DNA of 64,000 bases from Cryobacterium tagatosivorans (lineage in GTDB: Bacteria; Actinomycetota; Actinomycetes; Actinomycetales; Microbacteriaceae). The first letter of the stretch is position 1. Each line of letters starts with the position of its first letter. The notes under the pieces were generated by a model that was not told where the DNA came from, did no database searches, and saw only the letters and a program-made list of their open reading frames with translations. The stretch is taken from contig NZ_SOEZ01000076.1 of assembly GCF_004402215.1 (NCBI RefSeq), forward strand, positions 1-64,000, written 5' to 3'. A program made the translations under genes and the position numbers. This document shows, piece after piece, positions 7,523 to 15,257 of the stretch.

Positions 7523-9013
7523 TTGCCTGTTCTCGCAATCTACGTGCCAAACACTGTTCAGGGCCATCAGAACCTTGAGCACGCAATCAAGACGCGTCGG
7601 TGGGGCTTCCGTAAGGACAGGCCCGAGTACACCGGGGTGGAACCACGTACCCTCGTTCTGATTGCCACCGGATACAGCCACTCAACGATGGGCAACAGCC
7701 CTCGCAAACAGCCTGAGCAGTACGTGCAGGGATCGATCGCCCGCATAATGGTGTTTCGCGCCGAGTCCCGGGTGACTGATCAAAACACGTTCCACTGGCC
7801 CGATGAGGTCCAGGAGCGTCAGGTGAAGTACCCGCACCGACTCACCCTCACGCCGCTCTATGAGATCCATAACGTCGAGCTCGCCAAGATTCCCTTCGAA
7901 CTCGCGGATGCTTTCCGCTATTCGGCTCTCACGCAGGGCGCAGGTAGGCCCGTGTTGGACTCCCCTTTTACTCTCGCGATCGAACAGGGTCAGCTCCCGC
8001 CGGAGGTGTCCCTCAGCCTTTCCCAATGGCCGGAAGACCTTGCCGGCATCGGTGCCTACCTGGCGCGAACCGACAACTCGTGGGTGCAAACACTTCGCGA
8101 GCAGGCCGTGGCTCATGCGGAGATCGCGCATTGGCGTCCGGTCGGCTCCCAGCATGCCCCGCTCCCGATTGGGCCCGGCGAGCCGTACGTGTTTGCGCGC
8201 ACGCCTGAGCCCGGATCCGCAACAGGCATACGCGCGGCAGTTGGTGCCGGAGTCTTCTCGGGCGTCTCTCGGATGCTGCTGTCAGAACTGTGGGAGTGGT
8301 TCCAACTCGAATGCGGGGCGCGCTCACACAGGGAACTCCGCACCCAGTATGCGACTCGCACCGGTGCACCACTTGAAGCCGCAGCCGACCCCGAAGTCGA
8401 AAGCCTGCTACTACGCGATGTTCGGTTCTTCTCTGAAACGGAAGAGCTCACAGTTCAGGTCGATGAGTCGGATTTCGTGCTCAGCGGTGGCAGATATTTC
8501 GACCTCGGCACGTTGGCCAACGAGCATCCTATGATGCGCGCAGTCCTCACCTATTTTCATCCGACGGCCGACGACACGGATGACGAAGTCACTCAGCTTG
8601 TCCTGACTCGCATCCGGGGTCAGGCGAAGCTTGTTGCCCCGCGGCTCGGGCAGGGCGCTTTCCGAGCGATGGTCTCCGAGGCCTACAACCATCGCTGCGC
8701 GCTCACCGGCGAGAAAGTCCGCCCGGTGCTCGAGGCTGCACACATCAAGTCGTTTTCCTCCGGCGGTGAGTACCGAATGGACAACGGGCTTCTCCTCCGC
8801 AGCGACATGCACACGCTCTATGACCGTGGGTACATCTCGTTCGACGTCGACCGAAGCCTCATGGTCAGCCCCCAACTGCGTGAGAAGTTCGGAAATGGCG
8901 ACTGGCTCTACTCACGCGCGGGGACGCCGATTTCGATCCCCACGAAGGCCGTGGATCGTCCGAACCTTGAGTTCCTGGAATGGCACCGGGACAGCGTGTT
9001 TCTCGGCGCTTGA
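7523..9013 (+). CDS. HNH restriction-type endonuclease with probable EVE/PUA-like N-terminus
   Basis: The 496-residue protein ends in a typical HNH nuclease (residues ~375-440): RLGQGAFRAMVSEAYNHRCA, then EAAHIKSF, NGLLLRSDMHTLYDRG. This domain architecture is known from putative restriction endonucleases. The first ~145 residues (IYVPNT...WGFRKD...YPHRLTL...) look like an EVE/PUA-type fold that reads modified bases. The central part (~150-350) matches the domain usually preceding this HNH. A modification-dependent (type IV-like) role is inferred, not shown. The start is a TTG preceded by a G-rich ribosome site (ggggggg); an earlier in-frame start is not supported by similarity. No methyltransferase is nearby. 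Confidence 0.75.
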   Translation: MPVLAIYVPNTVQGHQNLEHAIKTRRWGFRKDRPEYTGVEPRTLVLIATGYSHSTMGNSPRKQPEQYVQGSIARIMVFRAESRVTDQNTFHWPDEVQERQVKYPHRLTLTPLYEIHNVELAKIPFELADAFRYSALTQGAGRPVLDSPFTLAIEQGQLPPEVSLSLSQWPEDLAGIGAYLARTDNSWVQTLREQAVAHAEIAHWRPVGSQHAPLPIGPGEPYVFARTPEPGSATGIRAAVGAGVFSGVSRMLLSELWEWFQLECGARSHRELRTQYATRTGAPLEAAADPEVESLLLRDVRFFSETEELTVQVDESDFVLSGGRYFDLGTLANEHPMMRAVLTYFHPTADDTDDEVTQLVLTRIRGQAKLVAPRLGQGAFRAMVSEAYNHRCALTGEKVRPVLEAAHIKSFSSGGEYRMDNGLLLRSDMHTLYDRGYISFDVDRSLMVSPQLREKFGNGDWLYSRAGTPISIPTKAVDRPNLEFLEWHRDSVFLGA

Positions 9014-9052
9014 GAAAAGCCCGGAGACGGCTTCGTGTCGGAGCTCTCGTGC

Positions 9053-9415
9053 TCAACCTAGGTCGTTGTACTTAGTCGAGACCCCTTTGGCCTTCTCAAT
9101 GGGGTACTTCGCCCCGTTCTTGCCCAGCTTCGCGTTGAAGGCCTCTTCGACATCAATCCCGAGGCCGTCGGCCAGCTGAAGGAGATAGGCCAGCACGTCA
9201 GCGATTTCGTCGCGCGCTGCTTCGCGGTTGGCGGGGACCGTCATCCAGTCCTGGATATTGTCCGCTTCGACCCACTGGAGCAGCGCGTTCAGCTCCCCCA
9301 CCTCACCCGTGAGCGCCATGACGAGGTTCTTCGTCGAGTGGAACTGTTGCCAGTCGCGCGCTCGCGCGAACGCGCGCAGGTTGGTCTGCATCTCAGGTAT
9401 CCCCATGCTCCCCAT
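9053..9415 (-). CDS. MazG-like nucleotide pyrophosphohydrolase
   Basis: The 120-residue protein has the all-alpha NTP pyrophosphohydrolase signature: EVGEL near 37-41 followed by DEIADVLAYLLQLAD near 69-83, giving the Mg-binding E-x-x-E...E-x-x-D arrangement. Family members convert (d)NTPs to NMP plus pyrophosphate, either as house-cleaning enzymes or to starve phage of nucleotides. AGGAG sits six nt before the ATG at 9415; an ATG three codons inside is also possible. It lies between two defence-like genes and is divergent from the HEPN-STAND gene, so a defence role is plausible but unproven. Confidence 0.8.
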   Translation of the reverse strand: MGSMGIPEMQTNLRAFARARDWQQFHSTKNLVMALTGEVGELNALLQWVEADNIQDWMTVPANREAARDEIADVLAYLLQLADGLGIDVEEAFNAKLGKNGAKYPIEKAKGVSTKYNDLG

Positions 9416-9633
9416 TCTGTCTCCTGGGCGCGTGCTCAGCCGCCTCGGGTCCGTGACACTCAGTCAGAAACCCAAGACTCGTCGCATGGGGGCTCGCGAC
9501 GGGCCCACATTCGCCGGCACGGAACACCCCCCGAATTGGTGCCACAGCCGGGTCGCGCAGATGGAACCTCCGGAAAAAGGCCCCGATACTCTGTTGAGAC
9601 GTGGAGTCACGGCCCGCCCGGAAGGGGCTTGGA

Positions 9634-12138
9634 ATGAGTTTCAACGCAACGAGATTGACATGTTTTGCACTCATCGCGGCGATCGAAGGCGATTGCCGCG
9701 AGTCGATATTGAATCTGCAATCGGGCTCCGCCGAAGCGACCGTCACGTGGCCGGAAAACGCTGCCCGTCGTGCGCACGAGCGACTGGAACGTGAAAAGGG
9801 GGTAAGGCCCGATCCCTCGCGCAGCGCGCTCGTGGACTACCTAGATTTTGCAGATGGTCATGAAATTCTGCTTGCAAACAAATCTCTGCTCACCGATGAC
9901 CATCGGAAATCGCTTTCCGCAGCAGCACCGCACCTCGGACGGATTGTCGCGATCCGGAATCGAGTTGCGCATACTCGACCGATGGAGATTGATGATCTCG
10001 TGGAGCTTTACGACGTTGCCCGAGACCTGGTTCGCCTGTCGCGTGAAAGCTGGAAGACAATCGATGAGACGCTCCAGCGACTTGAACGAAACCCCGAATT
10101 CGTCCTCGGCCTGACGATTCAGCTGCCGGCTGATCCTTCGTCACCCATATCGCACAATCTACCGATTCCGGATTTTGACGAAACGGGATTCTTCGGGCGC
10201 GCCAAGGAACTTCAACGGATAAAGAAGGCTCTCTTGGGCCCATACCCGGTCGTATCCATCTTGGGCGATGGCGGACTCGGCAAGACCTCACTTGCGCTCA
10301 AGGCCGCGTACGATCTGCTGGACGACTCCCGAACAGAGTTTGAGGCAATTGTCTGGGTGTCTGCCAAGGCCACCACGCTCACCTCCAGCGAAATTCGAAA
10401 CATTGGCGGCGCAATCCAGGACTCGCTTGGCCTGTTCGAAGCTGCGGCGACTGAGCTTGGTGCCGTGGCTTCCGCTGGAAACGACCCCATGAGCGAGGTA
10501 CTGCAATACCTTGAAAGCTTTCGCGTCCTCCTGATACTGGACAACCTGGAGACTGTAACCGATCAGCGTCTGCGCGACTTTCTACTCGAACTTCCAAACG
10601 GCAGCAAAGTGTTGATCACCACTCGGATCGGGCTGGGAATTGAGAACCCCGTGAAACTTGAACCCCTCTCGGCGGCGGAATCTCGAACGCTGCTGCGGGC
10701 GCTCGCCTCGATTCGAAACGTCCCGACATTGAAGTCATTGGATGAGGACGGAATGGCCATCCTGGTCGCGGCGGTCAAAGGTCACCCGCTGTACATCAAA
10801 TGGCTGGTTGCCGGCGTTCAAGCCGGGAGAAGGCCTTCAGAGCTGGTCAACGACAACAGCCTGCTCCTCGAGTACTGCATGTCGAATGTCTACGACCAAT
10901 TGAGCGGAGATTGTCGACAGGTTCTACAGTCAATGCAGGTCATGAGGGGCGCACGAGGACAAGGCGAACTGGCATACCTCAACGAGATGTCGGCAGATCA
11001 AATACAAGCCACGCTCCTGGAGCTCATGACAACGAACTTCGTTGCGATGCGGCAATCCAAAGTCCATTCGCTGGAGGCGAGTTACGAGACCTCTGACTTT
11101 GCGAGCCAGTACCTGGCGCGGACCAACCCGGTCCTGCAGGCGTTCAGGGAACACATCACAGCTCGATCGACTGACTTAGCCAAAATCGGACTGCGACTGA
11201 CTGCCGACGGGCGGGCGAAGAAATATGATTCGCACACTGTCGATGTTCGAGGGCAGCATGATGTTCCGGCCGCTCGCTTGCTCATTGATGCGTTCAAACG
11301 CGCGGATGAAGGCAGCGTTGACGCAGCGATTGATCTCTGCCGTGAAGCTCAGACACTTTCGCCGACGTATCACGAAGCCTGGAGAGTCGAAGCGACGATA
11401 CAGGCAAAGCGACAGGATCGCGATGCCGCTATTTCTGCATTCGAACGCGCACATGAGATCGCCCCCGACTCGGCCGTCGCCAGCTACCATTTCGGTGCCT
11501 ACTTGGCAGGGGGCGCCAGCGAACCCGCCTGGGGCTTGAGAGTTCTGCAGGCCTCCGCCAGCGCAGGAGGAACCGGGCCACAGCTCCTCGCGGAAATTGC
11601 AGCAACCCACCTTCTACTAGGGAACTACATCGAATGCCTGGATACCTACCTGAGTCTCGCGCAGTCATCTCAGCCAGGGGCCGACAAGTTGGCGATTTTG
11701 CACTTGGCCTTGCGAGGTGGCTCCCAGGGGGCGGTCGCGTTGCGCGAGCGCGGCGAACTCTCCAACTCGCTGCAGGTAATTGAAGCCGCGTTCGGAATCG
11801 CCACGGAGATCGACGTTCAACATATTGATGCAGAAGCAACAGACTGGCTTCTCGACCTCGGGTATTCCACGTTCGCCGTCGCAACAGCAGCCGAGGGTGA
11901 CGAGTACCTTGTCAAGCGAGCAAACGAGTACGGCTCAGCGATCGCAGACCGCGTTCGAGTCGTCGATTCGGAAGCGATGACTCGTGTGTTCGGCTATGTG
12001 AAGAATGTTGAAGAACTCAAGCATTTCGGCTTTGTAAGGCATGCCGGCGCGGATTACTTCTTCCACCACAATGACCTTGCCCGACGCCAGGACTGGCCCG
12101 ACATGCTCCCGGGTGTTCGCGTGTGCTTCCAAATTTGA
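9634..12138 (+). CDS. HEPN / NB-ARC STAND ATPase / TPR / cold-shock-domain protein
   Basis: The 834-residue protein has four parts. Residues 1-160 are helical and carry R108-NRVA-H113, the R-x4-H motif of HEPN ribonucleases (Swt1-like). An NB-ARC/STAND ATPase follows, with Walker A GDGGLGKTS (211-219), Walker B VLLILDN (298-304) and sensor VLITTR (326-331), then a winged-helix region. Residues ~560-740 read as TPR-like repeats. Residues 785-834 match a cold-shock domain with both RNA-binding motifs (KHFGFV, DYFFHHND). STAND proteins oligomerise on sensing a trigger and release an effector; here the effector is probably the HEPN RNase and the cold-shock domain an RNA sensor or guide. Start chosen for the GGAAGGGG ribosome site. 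Codon use is more AT-rich than neighbours. Confidence 0.8.
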   Translation: MSFNATRLTCFALIAAIEGDCRESILNLQSGSAEATVTWPENAARRAHERLEREKGVRPDPSRSALVDYLDFADGHEILLANKSLLTDDHRKSLSAAAPHLGRIVAIRNRVAHTRPMEIDDLVELYDVARDLVRLSRESWKTIDETLQRLERNPEFVLGLTIQLPADPSSPISHNLPIPDFDETGFFGRAKELQRIKKALLGPYPVVSILGDGGLGKTSLALKAAYDLLDDSRTEFEAIVWVSAKATTLTSSEIRNIGGAIQDSLGLFEAAATELGAVASAGNDPMSEVLQYLESFRVLLILDNLETVTDQRLRDFLLELPNGSKVLITTRIGLGIENPVKLEPLSAAESRTLLRALASIRNVPTLKSLDEDGMAILVAAVKGHPLYIKWLVAGVQAGRRPSELVNDNSLLLEYCMSNVYDQLSGDCRQVLQSMQVMRGARGQGELAYLNEMSADQIQATLLELMTTNFVAMRQSKVHSLEASYETSDFASQYLARTNPVLQAFREHITARSTDLAKIGLRLTADGRAKKYDSHTVDVRGQHDVPAARLLIDAFKRADEGSVDAAIDLCREAQTLSPTYHEAWRVEATIQAKRQDRDAAISAFERAHEIAPDSAVASYHFGAYLAGGASEPAWGLRVLQASASAGGTGPQLLAEIAATHLLLGNYIECLDTYLSLAQSSQPGADKLAILHLALRGGSQGAVALRERGELSNSLQVIEAAFGIATEIDVQHIDAEATDWLLDLGYSTFAVATAAEGDEYLVKRANEYGSAIADRVRVVDSEAMTRVFGYVKNVEELKHFGFVRHAGADYFFHHNDLARRQDWPDMLPGVRVCFQI

Positions 12139-12178
12139 CCTCACGAGTCCGAAGGGAAGCCGAGCCGCCAACGTGAGG
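12139..12178. terminator. Inverted repeat after the STAND gene
   Basis: Arms cctcacg (12139-12145) and cgtgagg (12172-12178) flank a 26-nt loop, directly after the STAND stop codon and in the gap between convergent genes. Pairing is short for the loop size, so this is a weak candidate. Confidence 0.3.
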
Positions 12179-12238
12179 TTGATGAAATAGTGCTTGGCCG
12201 GGTGACTGTCGCAGTCCCTTGCCCCTAGCTGGGGCCGG

Positions 12239-12823
12239 TCATGGCATCTGGAAACGCCTAACAAACTCTCGAACGTCAGGAAACTCCTGTCCGGGAGCAA
12301 AATGGTGACACAGTCCGAGCTTGGCGGGCGTGCCATCGGCGCTCACAACCACGGTTGGGATAGCACTGCTTTGCCAGAGGCCCACAACGCCTGGATTGTC
12401 GTCGATCGCCAGACCGATAGCGTTTGTGCGCGATAGGGAGGCGAGTATGTCCGACTTGACGAGCACACCGGAACGATTGTCACGGTTCCTACGAAAATGA
12501 ATCTGGTCATACGGAACTCCGTGTTCGGCGAGCCAAAGAGTTGTGAGAAAGGACCAACGCTCCTCTCGCGCCGTCACGATCCCGATTGCCCACCCTTCAA
12601 CTGAAAGCAGACGAACAAGCTCAACCACCCATGCGTTCGCTGGGCAGTCGATCGATTGAGAATGGAACCGTCCGAAGTCGCGCTTGCCGGAAAATCCTTC
12701 CAGCAGGGGATCAACGTGATGTCGAATTGTGCGCACATCACATAGAGTCCCGTCTACGTCGCAGACGACCATCCGAGGCTTTGCGAGCGCGATTTGCACC
12801 GGTCCCCCACTCAGCTCATTCAC
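12239..12823 (-). CDS. HAD phosphatase of the T4 polynucleotide kinase (Pnkp) type
   Basis: The 194-residue protein is a HAD phosphatase with the catalytic DVDGT motif (D-x-D near 22-26) and IVTARE (motif II). It also has K-S-D-I-L (motif III lysine) and AIDDNPGVVGLW (motif IV). The insert GKRDFGRFH followed by a proline and a W-L-x-x-H-G-V-P-Y-D segment is characteristic of the 3'-phosphatase half of T4 Pnkp; the kinase half is absent. It would remove 3'-phosphates from RNA or DNA ends, making them ligatable. It lies 60 nt downstream of the GHKL ATPase gene on the same strand, so the two probably form an operon. Confidence 0.75.
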   Translation of the reverse strand: MNELSGGPVQIALAKPRMVVCDVDGTLCDVRTIRHHVDPLLEGFSGKRDFGRFHSQSIDCPANAWVVELVRLLSVEGWAIGIVTAREERWSFLTTLWLAEHGVPYDQIHFRRNRDNRSGVLVKSDILASLSRTNAIGLAIDDNPGVVGLWQSSAIPTVVVSADGTPAKLGLCHHFAPGQEFPDVREFVRRFQMP

Positions 12824-12883
12824 TGTGTCATTCTGCGCCCAATGGGCGTCGACTCTCAGCTCCGTCGATGCACCGCAATGCTC

Positions 12884-14836
12884 TCACACGAGTTTCGCAT
12901 CATCACGGTTCTCGAGAACGCCGAGGGCGGACAACCCTCCTGGCAGTGCGTGCGCCACCAACAGCTCCGCAATGACGTTCTTCAGGGAGATCACGTTGAA
13001 ATGGGTTGAACTAGCATCGTCGTGCCAAATGTAAGACACGGCGCGAAAGGGCCGGGCATGCTTCCATTTCCCGTATGTCGGTTCAAGCCGTCCGACCCGC
13101 AAGTTCAGGTCCGTGCAATCCCAACAGACGACAACGTCAACCTCAGACGGAATCTTGACTTTTGCTTCGAAGTCGCTGATCAAAGAATCGAAGGACACTT
13201 TGAATTCAAGGACGGCATTTTCCTTCGGGGCGTAGTCGGGAGAAACCGCCGCCAGGGATCCCGTGGGCGTCATCGCATCATCACCGATCGTGGCCAAGGC
13301 GTCGTAACGGTTGTAACCGGAGAGTGCTTTCATGGCAAATCCCGGCAGCTCGGCCGTGGTCACGAGTGCGGTCCAGAGTGCTATTACCTCCTGCTCATCA
13401 TTCGGGTCCACCCGCGCTGGCGGTGTGGCACCAAGCGCCGCGAAGAGCGCAGGCAGCGAGGAATTCCCGGCCCGCTCGTCCACGCTTTTGATCCACTCTG
13501 CGAGGTCAGTCTCGATTGGAACCCGGTCTTTGATCTTCAAAGCCCAGCGATAATCCTTGAGCTTCGTGACCACTCTCTGGTTCACCTTATTTATCGCGTG
13601 CAGTATTTTCTCGTTGGATACAAATTTTCTGCCTGTGTCCAGTTCGAGTTCGCTGAAGCCCAAAACAATGTGCGTCTGCCTATCAAGCCCTTGATCACTA
13701 GTCAACGACAGGTCTAAGGGGCGGCCCTGCGGTGCGCCGTCCACCGCAAGACGCGCGCCATATCTAACCGCAGGGCCCCGGGTTCCCATGTTCTTTTTCA
13801 CTTGCTTCATGACATCGGTGCTGTAGCAGAGGTAGCCACGAACCCAATGCAGATGCTTCAGTAGAAGGGTCTTCTCATCGTCGTCCAGCACCATTTCTTC
13901 TATGAACTCGGGGCCGGACCACTCATGGAAAACTGCCTGATGCCGACGAGCATGCTTCAAATTGTGCTGGCTAACCGGAGTGCTGTCGATGGTGTTCGTA
14001 TCGACGCCAACAACAAACACAGTCTCCGGAAATGGATAGCCCAACTTCCCTTGATCGGGGGCGTAGACATCTCGAATGAACGGCTCCTCGAATACGACGT
14101 CATCCCCGCGATCAACAATGAACTGCACTTTCATAGGATTCGACTGCTGAACCAAGGTAGATGTCGCCAGGCCAAGAGGGGTCTTCGCACAAAGAAAACC
14201 AGCCCAGTAGCGAAGTTCCTTCTCAATGCCATCAGTCACGATGACGAGATTATCGAGGCTCTTTGGGTCTGAGCCTGAGTGGAACTCGAAATAGACGCCG
14301 GTCCCCCGGGTGATCCCGTCTGCCAGTCCCTTGACGAGTTGGGGTGCCGAAAAACTGTCGTCCACGGTCGGCTGCGGCTTTTCGCTGTCAGTCACCCAGT
14401 CATTCGTGTGCAGAATCGTGCGATCCGTGGGCAAACCTTCTTTGACGGATCGGATGGCAATGTGGTCGGATACGGCCACGATGTAGGACATCCCGACTCC
14501 CTTGTATCCAATTGACTTCCCGTGTTTCTTGCCAAAGGAGTAACCCGGAATGAATACGCGATCCACCAGTTCCTCGCTCATACCCACGCCATCGTCTTGC
14601 ACGTAGAGGTAGTGAGCATTGTCCGTCCGGCGCCCAACGACAATAGTGAGATTCCCGCCGTCGGGGTTCGCGATCGGGTCTCGAAGGGCGATGGCATCGA
14701 TGGCGTTCTGGAGCACCTCAGTGAATACATCCGATTCATCGGAGTAAGAGGTCGTCAGGTTCATCAGATGCTTTCGCACCAGTTCTCGCTGGTGCTCTAC
14801 GTCCAATGAGCCAATTCCGAAAATATCCACTGACAT
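12884..14836 (-). CDS. GHKL/MORC-like ATPase with C-terminal nuclease-like domain
   Basis: The 650-residue protein opens with a Hsp90-type GHKL ATPase: N-box EVLQNAIDAI (40-49), G1 DDGVGM (81-86), and a lysine-containing glycine loop SIGYKGVGMS (108-117) of the MORC kind. The middle (~200-500) resembles no family I recognise. The C-terminal ~110 residues contain LEFK (E544, K546) and DVVVCWD (near 567-573), patterns seen in PD-(D/E)xK-like nuclease domains of bacterial MORC relatives; this part is inference. Such ATPases clamp DNA and occur in defence islands. Start 14836 is chosen for GGGGGA four nt upstream; ATG 14845 is an alternative. The Pnkp-like phosphatase follows. Confidence 0.75.
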   Translation of the reverse strand: MSVDIFGIGSLDVEHQRELVRKHLMNLTTSYSDESDVFTEVLQNAIDAIALRDPIANPDGGNLTIVVGRRTDNAHYLYVQDDGVGMSEELVDRVFIPGYSFGKKHGKSIGYKGVGMSYIVAVSDHIAIRSVKEGLPTDRTILHTNDWVTDSEKPQPTVDDSFSAPQLVKGLADGITRGTGVYFEFHSGSDPKSLDNLVIVTDGIEKELRYWAGFLCAKTPLGLATSTLVQQSNPMKVQFIVDRGDDVVFEEPFIRDVYAPDQGKLGYPFPETVFVVGVDTNTIDSTPVSQHNLKHARRHQAVFHEWSGPEFIEEMVLDDDEKTLLLKHLHWVRGYLCYSTDVMKQVKKNMGTRGPAVRYGARLAVDGAPQGRPLDLSLTSDQGLDRQTHIVLGFSELELDTGRKFVSNEKILHAINKVNQRVVTKLKDYRWALKIKDRVPIETDLAEWIKSVDERAGNSSLPALFAALGATPPARVDPNDEQEVIALWTALVTTAELPGFAMKALSGYNRYDALATIGDDAMTPTGSLAAVSPDYAPKENAVLEFKVSFDSLISDFEAKVKIPSEVDVVVCWDCTDLNLRVGRLEPTYGKWKHARPFRAVSYIWHDDASSTHFNVISLKNVIAELLVAHALPGGLSALGVLENRDDAKLV

Positions 14837-14982
14837 ATGGTCCCCCATCGTTGCTGTCGCCTGGGGCTTGTGGTTTATTAACCGATGAGCATTCCCCAAC
14901 CCTTGAATCGTAATGCTTTGGAGCGAAATGAAGGTCCCCAAAAAGCCGACGGGGACCAGATGGTCTGAACCCCTTGGGGGAC

Positions 14983-15135
14983 CTTGAACCCACGGACGGA
15001 AACGAATCGAGGGCCTCCGATGGCGTTAGCGCCCACGATGGTTAGTGGGAACGATTCCGCCATCCGGGACCAGTTCCGTAAGGAAGGGAGACTTCGGTTC
15101 TTGATCGTGAATAGAACCACACACCGCGCCGGGTA
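14983..15135 (-). pseudogene. Decayed 3' fragment of the UvrD-like helicase gene
   Basis: Read on the minus strand, this stretch gives VLFTIKNRSLPSL...PLTIVGANAIGGPRFVSVRGF, clearly related to the helicase C-terminal segment VLLVTIKNRESPFL...ITLTNAIGEALDSI encoded near 20935-21090. At DNA level the blocks around tcgagggcctcc and cggttcttgatcgtga align with small indels. The zinc-finger part is lost and no start exists. The rest of the 14837-15243 gap holds no gene I can support. The fragment marks the island's right edge and implies duplication or recombination between here and 20.9 kb. Confidence 0.8.
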
Positions 15136-15232
15136 CGTGACAGGACCACTAGGAGTGTCTCCACTCCTCGGCTCGCGTGTCGGCCTTGGCGGCGCGCATC
15201 CCTGGCGGAATCGACCAGTGCGAAATTCCCCT

Positions 15233-15257
15233 GGGACAGGCTGCTATACCCTGTCCC
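15233..15257 (-). terminator. Inverted repeat at the end of sbcC
   Basis: gggacag (15233-15239) and ctgtccc (15251-15257) pair across an 11-nt loop. The hairpin overlaps the last codons and stop of sbcC. It is a plausible but modest terminator for the sbcDC operon. Confidence 0.4.
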
